DNA from: Deltaproteobacteria bacterium
GTDB lineage: Bacteria > Myxococcota > Myxococcia > Myxococcales > JAHFDP01
Direction of reading: 5' to 3'
NCBI GenBank assembly: GCA_023248955.1
Contig: JAHFDP010000022.1
Location: forward strand, 1-51,548
DNA length: 51,548 bases
Shown piece by piece: positions 17,525-24,822 of this stretch; positions within the stretch are counted from its first letter, which is position 1, and every line of letters begins with the position of its first letter. Both the position numbers and the translations under genes were made by a program. The notes under the pieces are model-generated. The model had not been told where the DNA came from. It did not search any database and saw only the letters and a program-made list of their open reading frames with translations.

Positions 17525-18958
17525 TTAAAGCCTCCGCACCGCCTCCGCTAGCTCGCGTTCGGTCAGCGCTGCGTAGCCCATTCGTACGAACGGCCTCGGT
17601 TTTCCACTGAATGTAAATCGCCGCGCGGCGTGGATCTGGACGCCCGCCGCGAGCGCACGCGCTGCCCACGTTTCCACGTCGAACCCATGCGCGCGAACCC
17701 AGAGCGCCATACCGCCGGCGGGCACTTCGAACGAGAGCCGCTGGCTGAATTTTTCACGTAACGAATGGACAAGAAAATCGCGGCGCGCGCGGTAGATTCG
17801 GCGGCAACGGCGCGCGTGGCGCTGCACTTCGCCGTCCTCGAGCAATTCCGCCACCGCGCATTCGACGGCCTGATCGCCTTGACGGTCGATCACGTAGCGA
17901 TGCGCGACGATCCGCTCGAGCAAGACGCGCGGCGCGGCGACGTAACCGATGCGCAAACCGGGCGCGAGAATTTTGGAGAGCGTGCCGATGTAGACGACCA
18001 CGCCCGCGCGATCGGCGCTGGCCAAAGGCAGCACGGGGCGACCGTCGTAGTGGAACTCGTGATCGTAGTCGTCCTCGATAATGGCGATTCGCTCCCGGCG
18101 CGCCAGGTCGAGCAAAGCTAGGCGCCGCGCGGCCGCGAGCGTGACCATGGTCGGATATTGGTGGTGCGGCGTAAGGTAGATGGCGCGCATCCGCGTGCGT
18201 TTGGCGAGCGCGGTGAGCACGGCCACGTTGAGACCTTCGCCATCGACAGGGACGGAGACGAGTCGCGCACCACACTGCCGGAGGGCTTCCCACGCTGGGC
18301 GGTAACCGTACTCCTCGACAGCGACGACGTCGCCTGGCTCGATCAGCGCGCGCGCAGCTAGCGCCACGGCCATCTGCGCGCCGCGGGTAACCACGAGATC
18401 GTCCGCGCCAGCGGCCAGTCCGCGCGTGGCCGCGAGCATCGACGCCAGCGCCGTCCGCAGGCGCTCATGACCGCGCGGATCGCCGTAGCCGAGCAATGTG
18501 CGCGGATCCTTGCGTAGGGCACGGCGGTAGGCGCGCGCTAACTTTTCGCCGGGGACGAGCCGCGCGTCGGGCACGCCGCCGCCCATGGTGAGCGTGCCGC
18601 GTGGCGCAGCCTTGGGCTCTACAAATGCGGGTGCGGATCGCATCTCGAAACCCAGACGATCCGGAATCGATTCGCGCTGCGGCCGAGGAGAAAACCGCCG
18701 CGGCGTCACGTCTGGAATGTCGGGAGAAACGAAAGTGCCGCGCGCCTCGGACGTCTGAATCCAGCCCTCAGCGAGGAGCTCCTGGTACGCAACGACGACG
18801 GTGCTTCGGTGAACGCCGAGCGTCTCGGCCAGCGCGCGCGATCCCGGCAAACGCGCGCCCGGCTTGAGCCGGCCGTTGCGGATCCCGTGGATCACCGCGT
18901 GCGTGATTTGCAGGAACAGTGGCTGATCGGGGTTCGGATCGAGCGCGAGTTGAAACAT
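17525..18958 (-). CDS. MocR/PdxR-type regulator (GntR HTH fused to aminotransferase fold)
   Basis: This is a 477-residue protein of typical MocR length. I take the start at 18958 because MFQLALDPNPDQPLFLQI is the standard MocR beginning. Frames further upstream read through a repetitive palindrome. Residues about 10-75 are the GntR winged helix (LPGSRALAETLGVHRSTVVVA). Residues about 110-470 are a class I aminotransferase-like domain, with the PLP lysine in YIGTLSKILAPGLRIGYV. MocR proteins sense PLP or amino-acid-derived ligands and usually regulate a neighbour. Here the divergent flavin-binding/GNAT gene is the obvious target. A perfect inverted repeat in the shared promoter region (19028-19051) is the likely operator. 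Confidence 0.92.
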   Translation of the reverse strand: MFQLALDPNPDQPLFLQITHAVIHGIRNGRLKPGARLPGSRALAETLGVHRSTVVVAYQELLAEGWIQTSEARGTFVSPDIPDVTPRRFSPRPQRESIPDRLGFEMRSAPAFVEPKAAPRGTLTMGGGVPDARLVPGEKLARAYRRALRKDPRTLLGYGDPRGHERLRTALASMLAATRGLAAGADDLVVTRGAQMAVALAARALIEPGDVVAVEEYGYRPAWEALRQCGARLVSVPVDGEGLNVAVLTALAKRTRMRAIYLTPHHQYPTMVTLAAARRLALLDLARRERIAIIEDDYDHEFHYDGRPVLPLASADRAGVVVYIGTLSKILAPGLRIGYVAAPRVLLERIVAHRYVIDRQGDQAVECAVAELLEDGEVQRHARRCRRIYRARRDFLVHSLREKFSQRLSFEVPAGGMALWVRAHGFDVETWAARALAAGVQIHAARRFTFSGKPRPFVRMGYAALTERELAEAVRRL

Positions 18959-18961
18959 CCA

Positions 18962-18993
18962 CGTGGATGGCCGGGTCAAGCCCGGCCATGACG
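18962..18993. repeat. REP-like palindrome resembling alphaproteobacterial repeats
   Basis: ATGGCCGGG (18967-18975) pairs perfectly with CCCGGCCAT (18981-18989) around TCAAG, and outer CGT/ACG bases extend the stem. Close variants of this sequence are very common between genes in Rhizobiales such as Bradyrhizobium, where they create spurious MAGLDPAIH-like frames. The same reading appears here. It lies a few bases upstream of the MocR start. Confidence 0.75.
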
Positions 18994-19027
18994 GGCGCGA
19001 GTGATCTGGACTGGTCGATATTTTCAT

Positions 19028-19051
19028 TCTGGTACTTTTCGACCTACCAGA
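19028..19051. promoter_or_regulatory. Candidate MocR operator
   Basis: A perfect 7-bp inverted repeat, TCTGGTA-N10-TACCAGA, ends 19 bases before the ATG of the flavin-binding/GNAT gene. It lies between the two divergent starts, where an autoregulated MocR protein would bind. Confidence 0.5.
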
Positions 19052-19070
19052 TTTTTGGCTTTCTTTCCGC

Positions 19071-20090
19071 ATGACCTCGCTCACAACCTTGCAACGCCGC
19101 CCCGATCGCGGTTCGCATGACCGCACCCTCATTCACGCCATCCTCGACGAAGGCCTGGTGTGCCACGTCGGATTTTCCGAGGGCAGCCAACCGTTCGTCA
19201 TCCCGACGGGCTATGCGCGCGATGGCGATCGCATCTACCTGCACGGGGCGCACGCCAGCCGCATGATGACCACGTTGGCGCGCGGCGTTCCCTGTTGCGT
19301 CACGGTGACGCTGCTCGACGGGTTGGTGCTGGCCCGCGCCGCGAAACGCCATTCAATGAACTACCGCTCCGTGGTGATCTTCGGCTCGGCGCACGCAATA
19401 GAAAGCCGCGACGAGAAACGGCGCGCGCTGGAGCGAATCGTCGAGCACGTCGTTCCCGGACGCTACGCGCAAGTCCGCGCCCCGAGCGACGCGGAGCTGG
19501 ATGCGACACGGGTCGTGGAGCTGTCGATCACCGAAGCGTCCGCCAAGACGCGCACCGGTCCACCCGTTGATTCTGAGAATGATTCTCAAATTCAATGCTG
19601 GGCCGGCGTGATCCCGTTGCGCCTTCGTAAGGACGCGCCGGTCTTCGAAGAGAGCCGCGGCGAATTCTGCGTCAGCACGGACCGGGCGCGATTCGAGATC
19701 GATGCGATCCATCGCTGGCTTTCAAGGGAAGCCTACTGGTCGCCGGGGATCACGCGCGAGAAAATCGTCCGCTCGGTGGAGCAGTCGCTCTGCTTTGGCG
19801 TTTATGGTGACGCGCAGCAAGTCGGCTTCGCGCGCGTCATCACCGACCACGCCTCGTTTGCCTACTTGTGCGATGTCTTCATCGACGAGCGTTTTCGCGG
19901 CCGCGGGCTCGGCCACTTTCTAATGCAATGCATTCACCGCCATCCCGAGTTGCAGGGCCTTCGCGGCTGGTTTTTAAAGACGCGCGACGCGCACGGGCTC
20001 TACGCCAAGTCGGGATGGAGGCCGCTGCGAATGCCGGATCGCTTCCTGTCGTTTACGCCCGAGGAACCGCCATGTTCGAGCACGCGCTGA
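19071..20090 (+). CDS. Pyridoxamine 5'-phosphate oxidase-family flavoprotein fused to GNAT acetyltransferase
   Basis: This 339-residue protein has two domains. Residues 1-180 match flavin-nucleotide-binding proteins of the PNPOx-like split-barrel family (GTPS-less type; motifs GFSEGSQPFVIPTGYARDGD, LHGAHASRMM, NYRSVVIFG). Residues about 205-335 are a GNAT N-acetyltransferase, with FIDERFRGRGLGHFLMQ as the acetyl-CoA loop. The flavoprotein domain binds FMN or F420-like cofactors in relatives. The acetyl acceptor is unknown. Divergent transcription from a MocR regulator supports a pyridoxal- or amine-related role. The linker codons contain a perfect Fur-box-like palindrome. Its end overlaps the next GNAT gene by 19 bases. 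Confidence 0.88.
   Translation: MTSLTTLQRRPDRGSHDRTLIHAILDEGLVCHVGFSEGSQPFVIPTGYARDGDRIYLHGAHASRMMTTLARGVPCCVTVTLLDGLVLARAAKRHSMNYRSVVIFGSAHAIESRDEKRRALERIVEHVVPGRYAQVRAPSDAELDATRVVELSITEASAKTRTGPPVDSENDSQIQCWAGVIPLRLRKDAPVFEESRGEFCVSTDRARFEIDAIHRWLSREAYWSPGITREKIVRSVEQSLCFGVYGDAQQVGFARVITDHASFAYLCDVFIDERFRGRGLGHFLMQCIHRHPELQGLRGWFLKTRDAHGLYAKSGWRPLRMPDRFLSFTPEEPPCSSTR
19574..19588. promoter_or_regulatory. Fur-box-like 7-1-7 palindrome inside a coding region
   Basis: TGAGAATGATTCTCA is a perfect 7-1-7 inverted repeat that differs from the classical Fur motif (TGATAATNATTATCA) only by one symmetrical change. It sits exactly at the interdomain linker of the fusion protein. Whether Fur binds it is unknown. 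Confidence 0.4.
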
Positions 20091-20602
20091 GCGCAACCGC
20101 TCAAATTCGAGAGCTGACCCGCGAAGACCTACCCGAGCTCTTTACGGTCTTTGAAATCAATCGCGTGCGTTTGCGGCAGTCACTTTCTTGGGTCGACACG
20201 GTGCCTGACGAAGCAGCCATGGCAGCGCGCGTGGAGACACGGCAACGCTCGGGCGCGCTGGTGTGCGGGATTTTCGTCGACGGGCGACTGGCGGGCTACC
20301 TCACGCACAATCACGTGGAGACGGTGCACCGCTCGGCCGCCATCGGCTACTGGATCGACGCAGCGCACACCGGGCGCGGGCTCATGACAGCGGCCGCGGG
20401 TGCTTTTGTGCGGCACAGCTTCGCGGAGCGCGGCTTGCATCGGCTCATCATTCGCTGCGCGGTCGGAAATGCGAAGAGCCGAGCGGTCCCCGAGCGGCTG
20501 GGGTTTCGATTCGAGGGCGTCGAGCGCGATGGCTCGTGGCACTACGACCGTTTCGTCGACGTCGCGGTGTACGCGAAGTTGGCGAGTGACGAGGGAAGGT
20601 GA
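20072..20602 (+). CDS. RimJ/RimL-type GNAT N-acetyltransferase
   Basis: This 176-residue protein has its ATG at 20072, with GAGGAA 5 bases upstream and inside the end of the preceding gene. The frame is open further upstream, but that part only overlaps the neighbour. The fold is GNAT of the ribosomal-protein-acetyltransferase type (IGYWIDAAHTGRGLMTAA as the acetyl-CoA loop, RCAVGNAKSRAVPERLGF as the C-terminal core). Relatives acetylate the N-terminus of ribosomal proteins or small molecules. The substrate here cannot be told. It is translationally coupled to the flavoprotein/GNAT fusion and probably shares the MocR-controlled promoter. Confidence 0.88.
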   Translation: MFEHALSATAQIRELTREDLPELFTVFEINRVRLRQSLSWVDTVPDEAAMAARVETRQRSGALVCGIFVDGRLAGYLTHNHVETVHRSAAIGYWIDAAHTGRGLMTAAAGAFVRHSFAERGLHRLIIRCAVGNAKSRAVPERLGFRFEGVERDGSWHYDRFVDVAVYAKLASDEGR

Positions 20603-20621
20603 TGCTTCCGATGTTTCAGAG

Positions 20622-20643
20622 ATACGTTATAATTATGTCGTAT
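20622..20643 (+). promoter_or_regulatory. Antitoxin promoter/operator (MazF module 1)
   Basis: A perfect -10 TATAAT (20628-20633) lies inside an inverted repeat ATACG-N12-CGTAT. The predicted transcription start falls within about two bases of the ATG at 20642, so the mRNA would be leaderless. The -35 box is poor. There is no Shine-Dalgarno. Confidence 0.6.
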
Positions 20644-20875
20644 GAAACCAATACAAGTCACCATTGAAGAATCCCTCCTCCACGAATTGGATCGCCACCT
20701 CCGCGGCCACAGGCGCGGCCGCTCGGCGTTTATTCGCGAGAGCGTTCGACTTCACCTCGTGCAACTGCGCATCCGTGCGCTCGAGGAACAGGAGCGTCGT
20801 GGCTACGCCAAGAAACCCATTCGCAAGGGTGAACTCGACGCCCTTTACCGTCGGCAAGACTGGGGGCCGAAATGA
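20642..20875 (+). CDS. Ribbon-helix-helix antitoxin of a MazF module
   Basis: This 77-residue protein has an N-terminal ribbon-helix-helix fold (beta strand MKPIQVTIEESLLHELD, then helices to residue about 45 with RGRSAFIRESVRLHL). A charged C-terminal tail would wrap the toxin. RHH antitoxins bind a palindrome at their own promoter as dimers, and such a palindrome overlaps the start codon here. The stop overlaps the toxin ATG by 4 bases, which gives tight coupling and the usual antitoxin-first order. It lies 39 bases after the GNAT gene but has its own -10 box. Confidence 0.88.
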   Translation: MKPIQVTIEESLLHELDRHLRGHRRGRSAFIRESVRLHLVQLRIRALEEQERRGYAKKPIRKGELDALYRRQDWGPK

Positions 20876-21201
20876 AACGCGGCGAGATTCGTCTTTGCCG
20901 ATTCGCTTTGCCCGACAAGCGCCGACCCGCGCTGGTACTCACGCGAACCGCTTCTCTAGCGTTGCTAAATTCGGTCACGGTAGCGCCGATCACCAGCACG
21001 CAGCGCGGCGTCCCCTCGGAGCTGCCACTTGGACCCGAGAACGGGCTCAAGCAGGCGTGCGCGGTTAATTTTCACAACGTCGTAACGATTTCGCAGAAGG
21101 ATGTTGGCGCGCTGGTGTGCACGCTTTCGGAACGCCTGCTCAACGATGCGTGCCGGGCGCTGGCCTATTCACTTGGCTGCGACGAGCTCGCCGTGCACTG
21201 A
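20872..21201 (+). CDS. MazF/PemK-family endoribonuclease toxin
   Basis: This 109-residue protein starts KRGEIRLCRFALPDKRRPALVLTR, the typical MazF beta-barrel beginning, and has the conserved VTVAPITST and NFHNVVTISQKDVG strands. MazF toxins cleave mRNA (sometimes rRNA or tRNA) at short sequence motifs. The cleavage specificity cannot be read here. It is coupled to the antitoxin upstream by an ATGA overlap. It looks intact. A second, only distantly similar MazF module follows after 44 bases, so the pair is not a recent tandem duplication. Confidence 0.9.
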   Translation: MKRGEIRLCRFALPDKRRPALVLTRTASLALLNSVTVAPITSTQRGVPSELPLGPENGLKQACAVNFHNVVTISQKDVGALVCTLSERLLNDACRALAYSLGCDELAVH

Positions 21202-21210
21202 CGGCACGCA

Positions 21211-21239
21211 TTGTAGGCCGGTATAACCGGGGTTATACT
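21211..21239 (+). promoter_or_regulatory. Leaderless promoter with perfect operator palindrome (MazF module 2)
   Basis: TTGTAG (21211-21216), a 17-base spacer and TATACT (21234-21239) form a good promoter. A perfect 18-bp palindrome, GTATAACC-GG-GGTTATAC (21221-21238), overlaps the -10 box. The predicted start of transcription is about 7 bases downstream, at the ATG at 21246. Confidence 0.7.
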
Positions 21240-21245
21240 TCTTCC

Positions 21246-21479
21246 ATGAAGACGGCCATCTCGCTTCCCGATCCGCTCTTTCGTGCCGCTGAAGACGCTG
21301 CGCGCCGCTTGCACGTTTCCCGCAGTCAGCTCTATTCGGAAGCGCTGCGGGAATTCCTCGACGCGCGCGGACGAGAGGGGATCACCGAAGCGCTCGACCG
21401 TGTTTACACCGAAGAGTCGGGCAACCTTGACCCTGTCCTCACCAAGATTCAGCGCAAGTCGCTCGGAAAAACCTGGTGA
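21246..21479 (+). CDS. Ribbon-helix-helix antitoxin of the second MazF module
   Basis: This 77-residue protein begins MKTAISLPDPLFRAAEDAARRLHVSRSQLYSEALREFL, a clear MazE/CopG-type ribbon-helix-helix. The C-terminal third is acidic and likely binds the toxin. The frame is open upstream over the preceding toxin, but the ATG at 21246 directly follows the promoter palindrome and gives the canonical N-terminus. No Shine-Dalgarno is present, in keeping with a leaderless message. It overlaps the toxin start by 4 bases (GTGA). Confidence 0.9.
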   Translation: MKTAISLPDPLFRAAEDAARRLHVSRSQLYSEALREFLDARGREGITEALDRVYTEESGNLDPVLTKIQRKSLGKTW

Positions 21480-21817
21480 TCCGCCGCGGCGATCTCTGGT
21501 GGGCATCGCTGGGCGAGCCGCGCGGCTCCGAGCCCGGCTACCGGCGGCCCGTCATCATCGTTCAGTCCAACGACTTCAACCGCAGCCGTCTGAACACGGT
21601 ACTCGCCGTCGGCATCACCTCGAACGTGCGCCTCGCCGAAGCGCCGGGCAACGTGCTTTTGCCTCGACGCGCGACCTCACTTCCGCGCGACGCGGTAGCC
21701 AACGTGTCGCAGGTCATCACGTGCGACAAAAGCTTTCTCGATAAACGCATAGGCACGTTGTCGCCCACGCTGATGCAAAAAATCGACGCGGGGTTGCGGC
21801 TTGTCTTTCAGCTCTAA
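21476..21817 (+). CDS. MazF-family endoribonuclease toxin (second module)
   Basis: This 113-residue protein starts with GTG inside the antitoxin stop. RRGDLWWASLGEPRGSEPGYRRPVIIVQSN is the standard MazF opening with the catalytic-loop GSEPGYRRP. It continues with TVLAVGITSN and VSQVITCDKSFL. It is expected to cut single-stranded mRNA when free of antitoxin. It is more canonical than the first MazF of the region and only remotely like it. Its stop overlaps the end of the convergent SemiSWEET gene by 4 bases. Confidence 0.93.
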   Translation: MIRRGDLWWASLGEPRGSEPGYRRPVIIVQSNDFNRSRLNTVLAVGITSNVRLAEAPGNVLLPRRATSLPRDAVANVSQVITCDKSFLDKRIGTLSPTLMQKIDAGLRLVFQL

Positions 21818-22080
21818 CGATTCCGCGCCTTCACCCACACGATGCAGAGCACCAGAACACAGGCCACGACGTTGGCGAGAATCACCGCCCAGTCGTGGCG
21901 CGCGATGCCGTAACCGGTCCAACAGGCGAGGCCGGTGGAAAACATCAGAAGGTAGGTCCACGAAAAGTCGTGCGTGCTTCGCGTGCGGATGGTGCGGAGC
22001 GCCTGCGGAATCCAGCTGCCGGTGGTGAGCACGCCGGCGAGAATACCGAGCGCGAGGATGCCGGTTTCGGTGTTGTTCAT
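21814..22080 (-). CDS. SemiSWEET-type sugar transporter (PQ-loop, 3 TM)
   Basis: This 88-residue membrane protein has three predicted transmembrane helices (about 7-27, 41-58 and 66-83). The PQ-loop signature GSWIPQALRTIRTRSTHDFSW is characteristic of SemiSWEETs, which dimerise to move sugars by facilitated diffusion. The ATG at 22080 overlaps the upstream stop by 4 bases (ATGA), which fixes the start even though the frame is open further. The substrate cannot be told. It is the last gene of a long minus-strand run that begins at proB. Confidence 0.9.
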   Translation of the reverse strand: MNNTETGILALGILAGVLTTGSWIPQALRTIRTRSTHDFSWTYLLMFSTGLACWTGYGIARHDWAVILANVVACVLVLCIVWVKARNR

Positions 22081-22520
22081 GGCGAGACCCAGGCTCCCAA
22101 TTGCGCGCGCGCGGTGTCGGCGTCGAGTGCGGCGGCTTTCTTTTTCACGTCTGCGGAGACCCATTTCGGAAATGGCGTGACAACGTTGCGGTGCGCACCC
22201 GTTCTCGTGTGTTCCTGTTTGACAGCCGCGAGCCGATCTTTCCCGAGCGTCTCCGCCAGCCGAACCAACGCGGGCCACAAGCGGCGGTGTACGAACGTTA
22301 CTTTTTTCGCGACGAGCCGAAAGCAGAGTACGTCGGGTGAGTCTTCGATCAAGTTGAGCGCCGCAAAAATCTCGTGGCTCCTCTTGTGTCCCCACCAACT
22401 TCCCCGAATTGGCTCGCAGGCGACGGATTCGGCCACGTTCGGAACGGGGCCGTTGCCTGACGCGAGGACCACGCCGTACTTCTCGACGAATTTCACGGGA
22501 TCAAATCGTTTACTCGCCAC
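22077..22520 (-). CDS. Conserved protein of unknown function
   Basis: This 147-residue protein starts with GTG inside the last codons of gpmI (11-base overlap). It has a conserved-looking core, GSWWGHKRSHEIFAALNLIEDSPDVLCFRL followed by VHRRLWPALVRLAE, rich in Trp and His, and an Ala/Lys-rich C-terminus. I have the impression that the SWWGH...FxVxRxxxDSxDVLxCRLVxGKxTxVHRRLWPALVRLA pattern occurs in many unrelated genomes as an unassigned small protein, but I cannot name a family. There is no signal peptide, so it is probably cytoplasmic. It is coupled to both gpmI and the SemiSWEET gene. Confidence 0.75.
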   Translation of the reverse strand: MASKRFDPVKFVEKYGVVLASGNGPVPNVAESVACEPIRGSWWGHKRSHEIFAALNLIEDSPDVLCFRLVAKKVTFVHRRLWPALVRLAETLGKDRLAAVKQEHTRTGAHRNVVTPFPKWVSADVKKKAAALDADTARAQLGAWVSP

Positions 22521-24051
22521 GGAGCAGCGGCCTTCCCGTCATCACGTTCGGCTGCGGCAACCCAATCATCGCGCAGAGCGTCGGCGCTACATCCGCAAGA
22601 ATTCCACCCTCCCGCACGCGCGCGCCGCGTCGCTCGCGATCCACGACGATCACTGGCACCGGACCGATGGTGTGCTGCGTGTGCGGACCGCCCGTGACCG
22701 GGTCGATCATCATTTCGCAATTGCCATGATCAGCGGTGATGATCGTGCTGAAACCCGCGTCCTGTGCGGCTTTGACGAGGACGCCAACGCATTCATCGAC
22801 AACTTTGACCGCCGTGATCGCCGCGGAGAGAACGCCGGTGTGACCAACCATGTCTGGGTTGGCATAATTCACCACCGCGAAATCCACCTCGGGCAATTTC
22901 GCGCAGAGCTTCGCCGTCACTTCGCGCGCGCTCATCTCTGGCTTCAGATCGTACGTCGCAACGTCGCGCGGGCTTGGCACCAAGATTCGCTCTTCGCTCG
23001 GAAAGACAACTTCGCGACCGCCGTTGAAGAAAAACGTCACGTGCGCGTACTTCTCCGTCTCCGCGCAACGCATCTGGCGCAACCCGGCGCGGCTCACCAG
23101 CTCGGGGAGAATTTCCGACGGCTGCTCCGGCGGAAACGCGGCGCGCAAGCCAAAATTCTTGTCGTACTCGGTCATCGTCACATAGGTCGCCAGACGCGGG
23201 CGCGGGGTCGGTGTGAACCCCGTGAACGAAGGCTCCGTAAACGCGCGCGTCAGCTCGCGAGCGCGGTCGGAGCGGAAGTTGAAAAAGAGCACCACGTCGC
23301 CATCGCGAACCAGGCCGCGCGGCGTGCCATCGGGGCGAACAATCACCGTCGGCGCAATAAACTCGTCGGTCTCGCCGCGGGCGTAAGCGGCCTGCACCGC
23401 AGCTTCGCCGCTCGACGCAAGATGGCCCTCGCCACGGACAAGCGTGTTGTAAGCGCGCTCGACACGATCCCAGCGGTGATCGCGATCCATCGCAAAGTAG
23501 CGACCGGTGACCGTGGCGACCTGCGCATTGGTGCCGGCCATTTCGCGCTCCAGCGCCGCAAGAAAACCGGCACCACTTTTCGGCGACGTGTCGCGACCGT
23601 CGGTGAACGCATGCACGAAGACCCGCGACAAGCCGCGTTCGTTCGCCGCGCGCAACAGCGCCGAAAGATGCACGAGCGACGAATGCACGCCGCCGTCGGA
23701 AACGAGCCCAAACAGATGCAACGCGCCGCCGCTCGACTTCGCCGTGTCGAACGCGTGCGCAATCGCCGGCCGGCGCGCCAGCTCGCCGGATTCACACGCG
23801 CGGTTGATGCGCACCAAATCCTGAAAGACGATCCGACCCGCGCCGATGTTGGTGTGGCCGACTTCGGAGTTGCCCATCTGGCCGTCGGGCAGACCTACCG
23901 CGAGGCCACTCGTCAAAAGTTCGCCGTGCGGAAATTCGTTGCAGAGCCCGTCGAGCGCGGGCGTGCCCGCGAGCAGGATGGCATTGCCGTCGCGCGCTTT
24001 GCGGCAGCCGAATCCGTCGAGGATGACGAGCAGCGTTTTACGAGTGGGCAT
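22510..24051 (-). CDS. gpmI: 2,3-bisphosphoglycerate-independent phosphoglycerate mutase
   Basis: This 513-residue protein is the usual GpmI length. It interconverts 3- and 2-phosphoglycerate in glycolysis and gluconeogenesis using two Mn ions and a phosphoserine. The alkaline-phosphatase-fold motifs are present: LLVILDGFGCR (metal Asp) near residue 10, QMGNSEVGHTNIGAGR with the catalytic Ser near residue 62, and AYRPxDG-type and TADHGNCE metal ligands near residue 430. The insert domain with SDGGVHSSLVHL and HAFTDGRDTSP is intact. It lies downstream of rlmH in the rsfS-rlmH-gpmI order common in deltaproteobacteria, with two lipoprotein genes inserted between. Confidence 0.97.
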   Translation of the reverse strand: MPTRKTLLVILDGFGCRKARDGNAILLAGTPALDGLCNEFPHGELLTSGLAVGLPDGQMGNSEVGHTNIGAGRIVFQDLVRINRACESGELARRPAIAHAFDTAKSSGGALHLFGLVSDGGVHSSLVHLSALLRAANERGLSRVFVHAFTDGRDTSPKSGAGFLAALEREMAGTNAQVATVTGRYFAMDRDHRWDRVERAYNTLVRGEGHLASSGEAAVQAAYARGETDEFIAPTVIVRPDGTPRGLVRDGDVVLFFNFRSDRARELTRAFTEPSFTGFTPTPRPRLATYVTMTEYDKNFGLRAAFPPEQPSEILPELVSRAGLRQMRCAETEKYAHVTFFFNGGREVVFPSEERILVPSPRDVATYDLKPEMSAREVTAKLCAKLPEVDFAVVNYANPDMVGHTGVLSAAITAVKVVDECVGVLVKAAQDAGFSTIITADHGNCEMMIDPVTGGPHTQHTIGPVPVIVVDRERRGARVREGGILADVAPTLCAMIGLPQPNVMTGRPLLRGE

Positions 24052-24069
24052 TGGGGGCGACCCCGGCCA

Positions 24070-24822
24070 TTAGCGGCGCTTGCGTTCGACCTCGCGCCGC
24101 AGTGTCTTGATCTCTCTGCGCAGCGATTCAAGCTCGCGCGCCTGCGCCTGAATCGCGGCGACCGCCATCGTCGAGTAGGCATAGGGGTCGATGCCGTTCT
24201 GCGCGGCGTCGATCAACGGCAAGCGCAGCATCTGTTTTTGGATCGCATCGATCTCGTCGACCGAAAGATAACGAATATCTTCCTTGAACCGCCGTCGCGA
24301 GATCGGGCACATCCGGCCCGGGTCCTGCGTTGCGCAACGAAGCGCGATACGGCAACCGAGTTGTGGATCGCATTCGCGTCCCAGCGGCGTACAAGGTTGC
24401 CCCTTCTTCTCCTCGGTGCAGTGCGCGAGACCCGGAATCCCGGCGTCCCGATCTGTTCCACCGCAAACCGGCGGAGGACAGGTCGTGTACCAGGTTCCCC
24501 ACTCGCCGCCGTCGATGGAGCCGCCGTCCGAGATACCGCCGTCTATCACGCCGCCGTCGCCAACCCCGCTGTCAATCACGCCACCGTCTCTTCCGCCGTC
24601 ACCAATTCCGCTGTCGGAACTACTTCCGTCCGCGGTGCCCACATCTGTTCCTGCGTCGCTTTGGATACCCCCATCGGGCGAGCCACCGTCTCCGCTCCCG
24701 CCGTCCGCAACGCCGCCGTCCTTCACCGGCACAGCGGCATCTGTGTCGTCCGTCAGCGGAACCAAGCCCTGCGATCCGCAAGCCACGAGCGCGAACAAAA
24801 TCCCCGACGAGAATCGTTTCAC
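24070..24822 (-). CDS. Lipoprotein with Asp-Gly linker and reduced S74-like chaperone domain
   Basis: This 250-residue protein starts with GTG overlapping the upstream stop (GTGA). A short signal ends LVACG, so lipidation is expected. Residues about 35-110 are a low-complexity DGG/SDG linker. A Cys-rich segment follows (WYTTCPPPVCGG...CDPQLGCRIALRC). Then comes a region like the intramolecular chaperone of endosialidase (peptidase S74): CPISRRRFKEDIRYLS, YAYSTMAVAAIQAQARELESL and a C-terminal coiled coil. The central hydrophobic GFIIEDVEP block seen in the paralogue is missing, so the domain is shortened and probably not self-cleaving. It may trimerise through its coiled coil. The function is unknown. 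Confidence 0.75.
   Translation of the reverse strand: MKRFSSGILFALVACGSQGLVPLTDDTDAAVPVKDGGVADGGSGDGGSPDGGIQSDAGTDVGTADGSSSDSGIGDGGRDGGVIDSGVGDGGVIDGGISDGGSIDGGEWGTWYTTCPPPVCGGTDRDAGIPGLAHCTEEKKGQPCTPLGRECDPQLGCRIALRCATQDPGRMCPISRRRFKEDIRYLSVDEIDAIQKQMLRLPLIDAAQNGIDPYAYSTMAVAAIQAQARELESLRREIKTLRREVERKRR

Noticed and set aside
18959-19132. N-terminal extension of the MocR regulator
   Set aside because: It would translate the REP-like palindrome and the promoter region. The usual MocR beginning is at 18958.
24490-24740. Tandem-repeat or CRISPR-like pattern
   Set aside because: The repetition is the Asp-Gly codon run of a lipoprotein linker. Units vary and there are no spacers.
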